Made by a program: the position numbers and the translations under genes. A stretch of DNA of 64,000 nt from Planktothrix sp. FACHB-1365 (GTDB lineage Bacteria > Cyanobacteriota > Cyanobacteriia > Cyanobacteriales > Microcoleaceae): positions 42,446-106,445 of the forward strand of contig NZ_JACJSC010000023.1 in the NCBI RefSeq assembly GCF_014697575.1, in the 5' to 3' direction. This document shows, piece after piece, positions 7,814-15,776 of the stretch (position 1 is the stretch's first letter; every line of letters starts with the position of its first letter). The notes under the pieces are model-generated. The model did not search any database. It saw only the letters and a program-made list of their open reading frames with translations, and was not told where the DNA came from.

Positions 7814-8857
7814 TTAACTACTGACAGCTTTTTCATCGGGTTGAAGGTGGTGGTGATATTGGGATTGAATGCGTTCTAGCACTTGGTTATCGATGGCATC
7901 TTTTGCCAAACGAACCGCATTAGCAATCGTTGGCCCTTTCGAGGAACCATGACTAATAATGCAGACTCCCGCCACCCCTAAGAGTAAAGCACCGCCATGT
8001 TCAACATGATCCACCCGTTGTTTAAACCGCATTAAACTGGGTTTGAGCAAACTTGTTCCTAATTTAGCCTGTAATCCAGAGGTTAATTCCTCCTTCAGCA
8101 TTTGTAAAACGGCTTCTCCCACCCCTTCAGCAAATTTCAACAGTACATTCCCGACAAAGCCATCGCAGACAATGACATCAAATTTTCCCGATAAAACATC
8201 TCGCCCTTCAGCATTTCCACCAAAGGCAATTTCAGGATGATTTTCTAGGAGTTGATAGGTGCGAATGGCCAGATCATTGCCTTTACAGGCTTCTTCACCA
8301 ATATTGAGTAACCCCACTTGGGGTTGGGACGTTCCCAGAACATAACGACTGTAAATCGTTCCCATCACAGCAAACTGTTCTAAAAATTTGGGGCGACAAT
8401 CGACATTCGCACCCACATCCAACACCAAAACCGGAGAGTCAAGCTTCATGGTGGGCAAAACAGCACCGATAGCAGGGCGATCAATACCGGGGAGGCGTCC
8501 CAAACGCAACAAAGCTGAAGCCATTGCTGCACCGGAATGACCCGCCGAGACGACAGCATCCGCTTTTTTTTGCTTAACTAAATTCATTGCCACGTTAATT
8601 GAAGCCTTGGGTTTGCGTTTTAATGCTCCCAAGGGTTCTTCGTGCATTTCGATCGTTCCCTCAGCAGGAATAATTTGGGGCAGGGGCAAATTGCTAGAGT
8701 GGTGTTTGAGGGCGGATTCAATTTGATCGGGATCTCCGACCAAAAAGACTTCCACATCCCATTTTTCCTGGGCCATGATTGCCCCTGCAACAATTTCGGT
8801 CGGAGCATGATCTCCGCCCATAGCGTCAATTGCAATTCGTGCGCGAGTTGAACCCAT
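7814..8857 (-). CDS. plsX: Phosphate acyltransferase PlsX
   Basis: PlsX converts acyl-ACP plus phosphate to acyl-phosphate, the acyl donor for PlsY in membrane lipid synthesis. It is 347 residues and complete. Diagnostic blocks are RIAIDAMGGDHAP at the N-terminus, ALKRKPKASI, AVVSAGHSGAAMASAL, VLDVGANVDC, LLNIGEEACKGN and VCDGFVGNVLLKFAEG. It is the first gene of plsX-fabH-fabD. The 188-bp region upstream, shared with the divergent carboxypeptidase gene, carries a GGGGAGAT tandem repeat. Confidence 0.95.
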   Translation of the reverse strand: MGSTRARIAIDAMGGDHAPTEIVAGAIMAQEKWDVEVFLVGDPDQIESALKHHSSNLPLPQIIPAEGTIEMHEEPLGALKRKPKASINVAMNLVKQKKADAVVSAGHSGAAMASALLRLGRLPGIDRPAIGAVLPTMKLDSPVLVLDVGANVDCRPKFLEQFAVMGTIYSRYVLGTSQPQVGLLNIGEEACKGNDLAIRTYQLLENHPEIAFGGNAEGRDVLSGKFDVIVCDGFVGNVLLKFAEGVGEAVLQMLKEELTSGLQAKLGTSLLKPSLMRFKQRVDHVEHGGALLLGVAGVCIISHGSSKGPTIANAVRLAKDAIDNQVLERIQSQYHHHLQPDEKAVSS

Positions 8858-8920
8858 TGACCAACGTTAGAGAAACCTTCAAAATTTTACCGGAAGATTG
8901 CCAAGTCTAAAAGAGGGGAG

Positions 8921-8968
8921 GGGGAGATGGGGAGATGGGGAGATGGGGAGATGGGGAGATGGGGAGAT
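8921..8968. repeat. Six perfect GGGGAGAT octamers
   Basis: An 8-bp unit repeated six times without error, then a degenerate GGGGAAGAG copy. It lies between the divergent plsX and dacB-type starts, so copy-number changes would alter promoter spacing for both. The strand asymmetry (purine only apart from T) is marked. Confidence 0.9.
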
Positions 8969-9045
8969 GGGGAAGAGTTTTTCCTTTATTCTTTAGTATT
9001 GGGTTGGTTTTGTATGGGTTTGATGTTTTTTAGTGCTTAAAAAAT

Positions 9046-10368
9046 ATGATTGATATTATTAGTTCGGGATTAGTGAGTGTTTGGCTGGAAATGGCAGGAG
9101 TGAATCAGGAAGGACTGAATGCCTCTGTGTTGGAGGATTTGGAAACGGAGTTATCGCAGGTGGTGTTTCCTCAACAGCCTGATCCGGTTGCGGAAGCGGT
9201 GGTGCAGCAATATTTGAATCGGTTATCAGCTAAGGGACTTTCAAAGGATATCCAGGGGGTCTGGGTGCAGTCCAGTTGGGTTCCCCTAGCGAAGAATTCG
9301 GGGACAACACCCTTGCCTGCTGCTTCTCTAACGAAGGTGGCGACCTCTTTGGCATCCCTCCAGGTTTGGAGTCCTGAACATCGGTTTGAGACGTTAATAG
9401 GGGTCACTGGGCCGATTGTTGGCGGTGTGGTACAAGGAGATTTAGTAATTACCGGAAATGGTGATCCGTTTTTTATTTGGGAAGAAGCGATCGCATTAGG
9501 AAATACTTTAAATCAAATGGGAATTCGCGGGGTTGCTGGCAATTTAATCATTGCGGGCAATTTTTATATGAATTATGAAGTTGATCCGTTGAAGGTGGGT
9601 GAATTATTGAAACAAGCCTTCAATTCAGCATCTTGGAATGAAGAAATTATCTATCAACATTCTCGGATGACACCGGGAACAGCTAAACCTCAAGTTGTAA
9701 TTGCGGGAACGGTTGTTTCTCAATTGGGGGGCGTTAATTCAACATTAATTATCCGTCATCAGTCCTTAGCCTTAGCTGAAATTATTAAACAAATGAATAT
9801 TTATAGTAATAATCTCATGGCTGAAATTTTAGCAGCTAATGTTGGGGGGGCTGCTAGAGTTAGGCAATTAGCAGCACAAGCCGCAGGAGTTTCTATCGAT
9901 GAAATTCGCTTAATTAATGGTTCGGGGTTAGAACCTGAAAATCAAATTTCTCCCAGGGCTGTTGTCGGAATGTTTATGGCTTTAGCTCGATATTTACAAC
10001 AGACTAATATTACCGTTGCTGATTTATTTCCGATTTCAGGAATTGATACCCAAGGAACTTTAGAAGATCGAAAAATTCCGGTTTATTCTCCAGTGAAAAC
10101 CGGAACGTTATCGGATGTTAGTGCGTTAGCCGGGGTTTTACCGACTCGCGATCGCGGTTTAGTTTGGTTTGCGATTATTAATCGCGGAACAGATTTAGAT
10201 GGGTTAAGAGCCGATCAGGATTTATTATTACAACAATTGGTAAGTCAGTGGGGTTCTCCTAATACTCTACCGGAATTAATTCAACCTCATATTGATAGTC
10301 ATCATCCGGGTATTGGTGATCCGAATCGGAATCAAATTTTAGTCCAAACCGTTGCACCTTCTTCCTAA
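9046..10368 (+). CDS. D-alanyl-D-alanine carboxypeptidase, PBP4/DacB family (peptidase S13)
   Basis: This family trims or cleaves peptidoglycan stem peptides. It is 440 residues. The three penicillin-binding motifs are present: SLTK (Ser94, Lys97), SNN at about residue 253 and KTG at about residue 350. The order and the large insertion between SxxK and SxN fit family S13. The N-terminus (MIDIISSGLVSVWLEMAG) is not a clear signal peptide, which is odd for a periplasmic enzyme; the real start may lie elsewhere or export may use another route. It is transcribed divergently from plsX. Confidence 0.88.
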   Translation: MIDIISSGLVSVWLEMAGVNQEGLNASVLEDLETELSQVVFPQQPDPVAEAVVQQYLNRLSAKGLSKDIQGVWVQSSWVPLAKNSGTTPLPAASLTKVATSLASLQVWSPEHRFETLIGVTGPIVGGVVQGDLVITGNGDPFFIWEEAIALGNTLNQMGIRGVAGNLIIAGNFYMNYEVDPLKVGELLKQAFNSASWNEEIIYQHSRMTPGTAKPQVVIAGTVVSQLGGVNSTLIIRHQSLALAEIIKQMNIYSNNLMAEILAANVGGAARVRQLAAQAAGVSIDEIRLINGSGLEPENQISPRAVVGMFMALARYLQQTNITVADLFPISGIDTQGTLEDRKIPVYSPVKTGTLSDVSALAGVLPTRDRGLVWFAIINRGTDLDGLRADQDLLLQQLVSQWGSPNTLPELIQPHIDSHHPGIGDPNRNQILVQTVAPSS

Positions 10369-10374
10369 ACTGTT

Positions 10375-10492
10375 CCTCGTTTCCTCGTTCCAATGCTCTG
10401 CATTGGAATGCTAATTTTGAGGCTCTGCCTCAAATTATATCAGGAGGCAGAGCCTCTTTAAGAACATTTCTAGGTAGAACCTAGAAACGAGG
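10375..10492. repeat. Compound palindromic repeat, cloverleaf-like
   Basis: An outer stem CCTCGTTTC (10375-10383) with GAAACGAGG (10484-10492) encloses four hairpins: CCAATG/CATTGG, TTTGAGGC/GCCTCAAA, GAGGC/GCCTC and TTCTAGG/CCTAGAA. It sits between the convergent carboxypeptidase and the small minus-strand ORF. It is probably a dispersed repeat and may serve as a bidirectional terminator. Confidence 0.75.
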
Positions 10493-10493
10493 G

Positions 10494-10531
10494 AAAAATC
10501 GTCCTAACGTATTCGGTAGCATCTGTAAATA
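10494..10531 (+). repeat. Left copy of a ~38-bp direct repeat flanking the Uma2 cassette
   Basis: AAAAATCGTCCTAACG, then ATTCGGTAGCA. A near-copy in the same orientation lies at 11606-11643. Both copies lie next to a compound palindrome. Confidence 0.65.
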
Positions 10532-10571
10532 AATTAGGATTAATTTCTTTCATAAACTTCCTATAAAAAAT

Positions 10572-10757
10572 TTATAAAAAGTTTTTCCAATTTTCACCAT
10601 ACTTGATAAAAGCAGCTTTCCATCCACTCGGAGGAGGCCAATCTACACCTATTATTTCTAGGTCTTTTCTTGTCCATCCTCCTTTAGAAGTTTGCAAAGA
10701 ATTAACTAATTTTTCTCTAGCTTCTGGAGTAAGAGGAATTTTGTGTTGAGGACTCAT
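10572..10757 (-). CDS. Small hypothetical protein
   Basis: A 61-residue ORF, mostly helical at the start (PLTPEAREKLVNSLQTSKGG), ending with an aromatic segment containing GWTRKDLEIIGVDWPPPSGWK. From memory, similar WPPPxGWK tails occur in short cyanobacterial hypotheticals. No function is assigned. No Shine-Dalgarno is evident. It lies inside the segment bracketed by the direct repeats at 10494 and 11606. Confidence 0.55.
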   Translation of the reverse strand: MSPQHKIPLTPEAREKLVNSLQTSKGGWTRKDLEIIGVDWPPPSGWKAAFIKYGENWKNFL

Positions 10758-10894
10758 TGTAAAATAGCTTTAATCTATACCTAATTAAATCAATTTAATT
10801 ATACCAAAATAATTAAATTTTGTATCAAAAGCAATAATGATTTTTCTAAAATATGCTAAACTTGTTTATATGAGAAACGTTAAGCTCTAATAAT

Positions 10895-11563
10895 ATGGTA
10901 TCCACTTTAACAACTCTACCCTTAGAAAACGGTGATCAATTAACTCGGATTGAGTTTGAACGTCGTTGTGCCACAATGTCTGATGTTAAAAAAGCAGAAT
11001 TAATTGAAGGAATTGTCTATATGGCGGCTGCATTACGTTACAAAAGTCATGGAAAACCCCATGCTTCTATTATGACTTGGTTGGGGACTTATGAAGCAGC
11101 AACACCCGGAGTCGGTTTAGCGGATAATACAACAGTTCGTCTGGATCAAGATAATGAACCTCAACCGGATGCTTTATTAAGAATTGAACAGGGGGGACAA
11201 TCTACAATTAGTGAAGATGATTATGTTGAAGGTGCGCCAGAATTAATTGTTGAAATTGCTGCTTCCAGTGCTTCTATTGATGCTCATCAAAAGTTAAAGG
11301 TTTATCGTCGTAACCAAGTCCAAGAATATTTAATTTGGCGAGTGTATGAACAGCAATTAGACTGGTTTAGATTAAGAGAAGGACAATATATTAAACTTTT
11401 AGCAGATTCAGAAGGCATTATAAAAAGCGAAATATTTCCGGGGTTATGGTTAGATGAACAAGCTTTATTAGCCGGAAATTTAGCTCAAGTTTTAGCGATT
11501 TTACAACAGGGAATTGCAACGGTTGAGCATCAAGATTTTGTTCAACAGTTGATATCTGAGTAA
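10895..11563 (+). CDS. Uma2 family protein (DUF820, restriction-endonuclease-like fold)
   Basis: A 222-residue Uma2 protein. The family has a PD-(D/E)XK nuclease-like fold, is strongly expanded in cyanobacteria and has no settled function. The conserved blocks are the N-terminal YELIEG-type segment (KAELIEGIVYMA), the acidic QPDALLRI, PELIVEIAASSAS and the HxKLKVYRRNQVQEYLIW helix. The usual ExK pair is not obvious, so nuclease activity is uncertain. It is one of three Uma2 genes in the window and is bracketed by direct repeats, suggesting a mobile or duplicated cassette. Confidence 0.85.
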   Translation: MVSTLTTLPLENGDQLTRIEFERRCATMSDVKKAELIEGIVYMAAALRYKSHGKPHASIMTWLGTYEAATPGVGLADNTTVRLDQDNEPQPDALLRIEQGGQSTISEDDYVEGAPELIVEIAASSASIDAHQKLKVYRRNQVQEYLIWRVYEQQLDWFRLREGQYIKLLADSEGIIKSEIFPGLWLDEQALLAGNLAQVLAILQQGIATVEHQDFVQQLISE

Positions 11564-11605
11564 AGAAATTAAAGAAGGTGATGTAAAGCGATCTCTATTT
11601 TACCG

Positions 11606-11643
11606 AAAAAATCGTCCCAACGGATTCGGTAACACTCGTAAAT
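11606..11643 (+). repeat. Right copy of the ~38-bp direct repeat
   Basis: AAAAATCGTCCCAACG, then ATTCGGTAACA; it differs from the 10494-10531 copy at only a few positions. It lies 42 bp after the Uma2 stop. Confidence 0.65.
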
Positions 11644-11655
11644 ATTTGTAGTTTC

Positions 11656-11710
11656 CTTGTAGTGAGGCGTTCACGCCTCAAAGTCAGAGTCCTAAAGGAC
11701 TCACTACAAG
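11656..11710. repeat. Three-way-junction palindrome upstream of the S9 peptidase
   Basis: An outer stem CTTGTAGTGA/TCACTACAAG encloses two perfect hairpins, TGAGGCG-TTCA-CGCCTCA and GAGTCC-TAAA-GGACTC. It lies 43 bp before the peptidase start, so it could affect that transcript or terminate the Uma2 transcript. Confidence 0.8.
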
Positions 11711-11752
11711 TGTTAAAATTTTTAATATTGTCAAAAATGAGATGAGAAAAAG

Positions 11753-13666
11753 ATGAGTAAGAAAACTGCACCTTATGGGTCTTGGAAATCTCCAATTACC
11801 GCAGATTTAATGGTAGAAGGAACCGTTGGACTGGGTGGGTTAAATTGGGATGGGGATAATATTTATTGGATAGAAGGTCGTCCATCGGAAGCAGGACGCA
11901 GTGTGATTGTTCGTTTGACTCCTGATAATCAATTAAATGATGTCACACCTCAACCCTTTAATGCCAGAACTCGTGTTCATGAATATGGTGGGAGTTCTTA
12001 TACAGTTTATCAAGGAAACGTTTATTTTTCAAATTTTGTTGATCAACGCCTTTATCAACAGAAAATTCAAGGAGAAAATACCCCCTATCAAATTACTCCC
12101 AACCCTATTACTCCAGAAGGAGACTATCGTTATGCAGATGGGGTAATTGATACCCAAAATCAACGATTAATTTGTGTTCGAGAAGATCATACTAAAGGGG
12201 GAGAACCTGTTAATACAATTGTTAGTATTAATCTGAATAATAGTGACGATATTCGGGTTTTAGTCGAGGGTAATGATTTTTATGCCTTTCCCCGTTTAAG
12301 CCCCGATGGTAACAAATTATCTTGGATTTCATGGAATCATCCAAATATGCCTTGGGATGGTACAGAATTATGGGTTGCTGATGTTAATTCCGAGGGTTCT
12401 TTAGGAGAAAAAATCTTAATTGCGGGAGGAACAGAAGAATCAATTTTTCAACCCCAATGGTCGCCGGATGGGGTATTATATTTTGTTAGCGATCGCTCGA
12501 ATTGGTGGAACTTATATCGCTATACTGGAAAAGTAGAAACATTATATCCAATGGCGGCAGAATTTGGTTTACCCCTGTGGGTATTTGGAATGTCAACTTA
12601 TGGGTTTAGTTCTGCTGAAAAGATAATTTGTACCTACAGTAAAAATGGAAATTCCTATCTAGCAAGTTTGGATACTAAAACTCTGCAATTACAGGATATT
12701 GACACTCCCTATACGGCTATTGATTCCTTAACCGTTTCTGGAAATCAAGTCTTATTTATTGGCAGTTCTCCCACAGAAAGCAGTGCTATTGTCAAACTCA
12801 ATTTAGACACCAGAGAATTAGAAGTATTAAGACGTTCTAGCCAAATTGTACTGGATAAAGGCTATTTATCCGTACCTCAACCGATAGAATTCCCCACAGA
12901 AAATGGTAAAACGGCTTATGGATTTTTCTATCCACCTCAAAACAAAGATTATCAAGCTTCAGAAGCAGAAAAACCGCCTTTAGTGGTAAAAAGTCATGGA
13001 GGGCCAACGGCGGCAACCTCTAGTAGTTTGAGCTTAAAAAATCAATATTGGACAAGTCGAGGTTTTGCAGTTTTAGATGTTAATTATGGGGGAAGTACAG
13101 GTTACGGACGGGAGTACCGTCAACGCTTAAATAAAAGTTGGGGAATTGTGGATGTTGATGATTGTTGTAATGGGGCAAAATATCTCGCTGAACAGGGTTT
13201 AGTTGATGGAAATCGGATGGCAATTGCGGGAGGAAGTGCAGGCGGTTATACCACTTTATGTGCCTTAACTTTTAAGGATGTATTTAAGGCGGGGGCAAGT
13301 TATTATGGAGTTAGTGATTTAGAAGCTTTAGCAACGGATACCCATAAATTTGAATCCCGTTATTTGGATAAATTAATAGGGGCTTATCCTGAAGAAAAAG
13401 CCATTTATCAACAGCGTTCTCCGATTTATTCTGTTGAAAAATTATCTTGTCCGGTGATATTTTTTCAAGGGTCAGAGGATAAAATTGTTCCTCCTAACCA
13501 AGCCGAAATGATGGTAGCAGCATTAAAAGCAAAAGGTGTTCCCGTAGAATACGTTTTATTTGAAGGAGAACAACACGGTTTTAGAAAAGCAGAAAATATT
13601 AAACGCGCCATCGACGGTGAGTTTAATTTTTATGCCAGAGTCTTCAATTTTGAACCTGCAAAATAA
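11753..13666 (+). CDS. S9 family prolyl oligopeptidase-type peptidase
   Basis: A serine peptidase of the prolyl oligopeptidase family, most like the acylaminoacyl-peptidase or dipeptidyl-peptidase subgroup. Its 637 residues comprise an N-terminal beta-propeller (repeats such as [16 protein letters not shown] and [19 protein letters not shown]) and a C-terminal alpha/beta hydrolase. The triad is Ser in [10 protein letters not shown], Asp in GSEDKIVPP and His in [11 protein letters not shown]. There is no signal peptide, so it probably acts in the cytosol on short peptides. The GAGAAAAAG purine tract before the ATG supports this start. Confidence 0.92.
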   Translation: MSKKTAPYGSWKSPITADLMVEGTVGLGGLNWDGDNIYWIEGRPSEAGRSVIVRLTPDNQLNDVTPQPFNARTRVHEYGGSSYTVYQGNVYFSNFVDQRLYQQKIQGENTPYQITPNPITPEGDYRYADGVIDTQNQRLICVREDHTKGGEPVNTIVSINLNNSDDIRVLVEGNDFYAFPRLSPDGNKLSWISWNHPNMPWDGTELWVADVNSEGSLGEKILIAGGTEESIFQPQWSPDGVLYFVSDRSNWWNLYRYTGKVETLYPMAAEFGLPLWVFGMSTYGFSSAEKIICTYSKNGNSYLASLDTKTLQLQDIDTPYTAIDSLTVSGNQVLFIGSSPTESSAIVKLNLDTRELEVLRRSSQIVLDKGYLSVPQPIEFPTENGKTAYGFFYPPQNKDYQASEAEKPPLVVKSHGGPTAATSSSLSLKNQYWTSRGFAVLDVNYGGSTGYGREYRQRLNKSWGIVDVDDCCNGAKYLAEQGLVDGNRMAIAGGSAGGYTTLCALTFKDVFKAGASYYGVSDLEALATDTHKFESRYLDKLIGAYPEEKAIYQQRSPIYSVEKLSCPVIFFQGSEDKIVPPNQAEMMVAALKAKGVPVEYVLFEGEQHGFRKAENIKRAIDGEFNFYARVFNFEPAK

Positions 13667-13675
13667 ACCCTAAAT

Positions 13676-13701
13676 GTAGGATGGGCTTCGCCCATCCCTA
13701 C
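13676..13701. terminator. Hairpin after the S9 peptidase
   Basis: GTAGGATGGGC-TTC-GCCCATCCCTAC, almost a perfect stem, 9 bp after the peptidase stop. No T-tract follows. It is terminator-like, and also resembles a common dispersed repeat. Confidence 0.55.
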
Positions 13702-13750
13702 TAAATTAATTAAAAATTAAACAAAAAAACACGCCCTTTTAAAAATATTG

Positions 13751-13756
13751 TATAAT
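13751..13756 (+). promoter_or_regulatory. Candidate -10 box (TATAAT) for the second Uma2 gene
   Basis: A consensus TATAAT ends 28 bp before the ATG at 13785. A GTG start at 13758 would lie almost on the box, upstream of the expected transcription start, which argues for 13785. There is no clear -35. Confidence 0.4.
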
Positions 13757-13784
13757 AGTGTATAAACAGATATCATCAGCCATT

Positions 13785-14549
13785 ATGTCTGTCACACCGA
13801 TTCAACCTCCAACAATTGATTTAACAGAAGTTATTACCGAGGATGATACTCCTGTGGATAATTTTCTATCTGCAAAATTACAGCGTTTATTAGTTGAATG
13901 TTTATATAGTTCTTGGCAAAGAACAGGAGAAAATTCAACCTTTTTAGCCGATGCAAATGTGGGGATTTTCTATGCAATTCGTCATCCTCCTATTGTACCG
14001 GATGTATTTTTATCTTTAGATGTTGAAGTCCCGCCAGATTTTCGAGAAAAACGAAATCGTACCTATTTTATTTGGGAGTTTGGTAAACCACCTGATGTGG
14101 TGATTGAAATTGTTTCTAATCAAGAAGGAAATGAACTCGGTCGGAAGTTAATCGATTATGCTCGAATGCGGGTAACTTATTATGCCGTTTTTGACCCGTT
14201 ACAACAATTAGGCGATATTTTATTACGAGTTTATGTTTTACGGGAAGGAAATTATCAAGCGTTAGCACCAACGGAAATTGAAACTCAATCTATCTTTTGG
14301 TTAGAACCCATTGGTTTAGGATTAACACTTTGGTCGGGAATTTATGAAGAAAAACAGGAGCTTTGGTTACGGTGGTGTGATGATAAAGGGGGTATTATTC
14401 CCACTGGAAAAGAACGGGCTGAAAAGGAACATTTAAGGGCTGAACGTGCAGAACAATCTCGACGCAACGCGATTCCTCGGTTACGAGAAATGGGGTTAAC
14501 AAATGAACAAATTGCTGAAGCTTTAGGTTTAGATAGGGGAGAAATTTAA
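13785..14549 (+). CDS. Uma2 family protein with charged C-terminal helix
   Basis: A 254-residue Uma2/DUF820 protein. The nuclease-like core has PDVFLSLDVEVP, PPDVVIEIVSNQEGNE and RKLIDYARMRVTYYAVFDP. The C-terminus adds a charged helix (ERAEKEHLRAERAEQSRR) and a small HTH-like segment (LREMGLTNEQIAEALGL) of the kind that ends many cyanobacterial Uma2 proteins. I chose ATG 13785 over GTG 13758 because of the -10 box and the typical MSVTPIQPPT start. A strong terminator follows (14587-14636). Confidence 0.85.
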   Translation: MSVTPIQPPTIDLTEVITEDDTPVDNFLSAKLQRLLVECLYSSWQRTGENSTFLADANVGIFYAIRHPPIVPDVFLSLDVEVPPDFREKRNRTYFIWEFGKPPDVVIEIVSNQEGNELGRKLIDYARMRVTYYAVFDPLQQLGDILLRVYVLREGNYQALAPTEIETQSIFWLEPIGLGLTLWSGIYEEKQELWLRWCDDKGGIIPTGKERAEKEHLRAERAEQSRRNAIPRLREMGLTNEQIAEALGLDRGEI

Positions 14550-14586
14550 CTCTAAATTATGTTTTTAGAGTCAAAAGTGCTTCAAT

Positions 14587-14647
14587 GAAAATCTCTAAAA
14601 CTTAGTTAACTATAGACAACGTTTTTAGAGGTTTTCATAATTTTTTT
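14587..14647 (+). terminator. Intrinsic terminator between convergent Uma2 and DUF3368 genes
   Basis: GAAAATCTCTAAAAC (14587-14601) is nearly complementary to GTTTTTAGAGGTTTTC (14621-14636). An A/T tract with seven T's follows to 14647. Confidence 0.7.
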
Positions 14648-14656
14648 ATGAGTAAT

Positions 14657-15151
14657 TTATTCACCTGCTGCTTGCAAAATAGTTGTGTATAACTCGTGAC
14701 TAACTCGAAAGTCAGCTTGGTCGATTAATTGGTCAAGAAGTGGTTTAAGATTTAAGACAAAACCATTTCTTTTAGCTTGTAGTAATACTCCTAGTAAACC
14801 TGTTACTTTTAACCTATATTCTGCTGCTAATAATCTACCTCGGCGTTCATCCATTAATAAAAGGTCTGCACTTAATTCTAAACTCAGTACAATCGCTTCA
14901 GCTTCACCTAAATCAATATTTTCTTGGCTTTCTAATATTTCTGTTACTCGCTCAGAATTGATAACAGATTGAGTGACAATCCAAGGTAATGTTTGAACTT
15001 CTACAGCACCAGGAACTAGAGATTCAACTCCTACCATTTCATTATAAACGGCTGTGGGAATGAGTACACGAGTATAAAGTTTTTCCAGCAATTCTAATTG
15101 CCCAATTGCTGCTAAATTGGTAATAGGTGAAGTATCGCTAACAACAATCAC
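14657..15151 (-). CDS. DUF3368 PIN-like toxin
   Basis: A 164-residue DUF3368 protein, a PIN-domain relative usually paired with UPF0175 antitoxins. The start MIVVSDTSPITNLA carries the first PIN Asp. Downstream acidic residues are in ENIDLGEAEAIVLSLELSADLLLMDERRGR, matching the E and DE positions of the PIN active site. I infer an RNase toxin. It overlaps the upstream UPF0175 gene by 4 bp, consistent with translational coupling. Confidence 0.85.
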   Translation of the reverse strand: MIVVSDTSPITNLAAIGQLELLEKLYTRVLIPTAVYNEMVGVESLVPGAVEVQTLPWIVTQSVINSERVTEILESQENIDLGEAEAIVLSLELSADLLLMDERRGRLLAAEYRLKVTGLLGVLLQAKRNGFVLNLKPLLDQLIDQADFRVSHELYTTILQAAGE

Positions 15152-15393
15152 AATAACCCTATTGATTGCAATGTTTTTATATCTGCTTCAAAATCCTCTA
15201 CGTCATAATTGATACACAAACCTCTTTTAGCAAGTTCATGTTGAAACTCAATCACACTTAGCTTAGTCCAAGTCCGAGCTTTACCACTACTAATTTTTTC
15301 TTGCTGATATAGCAAAATAGCAATCTCTAACTTCAATTCATCCTCAGTCATCTTTGTGGCTCGGAGGATATCATCAGGAATCAGAACACTCAT
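15148..15393 (-). CDS. UPF0175 antitoxin
   Basis: An 81-residue UPF0175 protein, the usual antitoxin to DUF3368 toxins. Helix-rich, with MTEDELKLEIAILLYQQEKISSGKA and the conserved KLSVIEFQHELAKRG stretch. I start at MSVLIPDDIL (15393); the longer frame from 15444 adds a hydrophobic leader unlike the family. The stop overlaps the toxin start by 4 bp. Confidence 0.82.
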   Translation of the reverse strand: MSVLIPDDILRATKMTEDELKLEIAILLYQQEKISSGKARTWTKLSVIEFQHELAKRGLCINYDVEDFEADIKTLQSIGLL

Positions 15394-15502
15394 CAGGGTT
15401 GTACCTAAAATGATTGATGGTATAATTTTATTATAAGCGAGCATATTGAATTTGTGATAATTTTTCCAAATTCAGCATCATTTTCAGTTTCAGACATAAT
15501 TT

Positions 15503-15670
15503 TTAAATATCTTTAGATACAGAACGCCGTTTTCTGATTCCTTTGGTTAAAATTGCTAATAAAAATCCCATTAAAAACGATAATTCTAACGCTGGATTTT
15601 GAGTTGTTAACAAAAACGAGCCGATAATTGAAACAAGGGCTAAAGTATATACAATGTGTTTGGGTTTCAT
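15503..15670 (-). CDS. 55-residue membrane protein
   Basis: Translation of the minus strand from ATG 15668-15670 to TAA 15503-15505 gives MKPKHIVYTLALVSIIGSFL and then a second hydrophobic stretch, ending RKRRSVSKDI. There are two likely membrane helices (residues ~6-22 and ~29-43) joined by a short TTQNPALE loop, with a basic tail. It lies divergent to miaB, 106 bp away. The overlapping 63-residue reading 15513-15704 is in another frame and lacks this membrane pattern. No Shine-Dalgarno is evident and no family was recognised, but the hydrophobicity is unlike a random frame. Confidence 0.55.
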   Translation of the reverse strand: MKPKHIVYTLALVSIIGSFLLTTQNPALELSFLMGFLLAILTKGIRKRRSVSKDI

Positions 15671-15776
15671 CGTTCTGAACCGTAAAGATCACAAAAACAG
15701 ACAAAATGAATTATAATAAACGATGGAGAAAGATTGAATTAACCTTTCTACAGAAATAGGATACTTCTGAAATTCG

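Noticed and set aside
7624..7836. 70-codon minus-strand ORF across the plsX-fabH spacer
   Set aside because: It runs through the heptamer repeat and into fabH in another frame.
15394..15497. 30-codon minus-strand frame upstream of UPF0175 (MSETENDAEFGK)
   Set aside because: Too short, no motif, and it stops within the UPF0175 leader; possibly chance.
15513..15704. 63-codon minus-strand ORF before miaB
   Set aside because: It lacks a recognisable pattern, while the overlapping 55-codon frame has two clean membrane helices.
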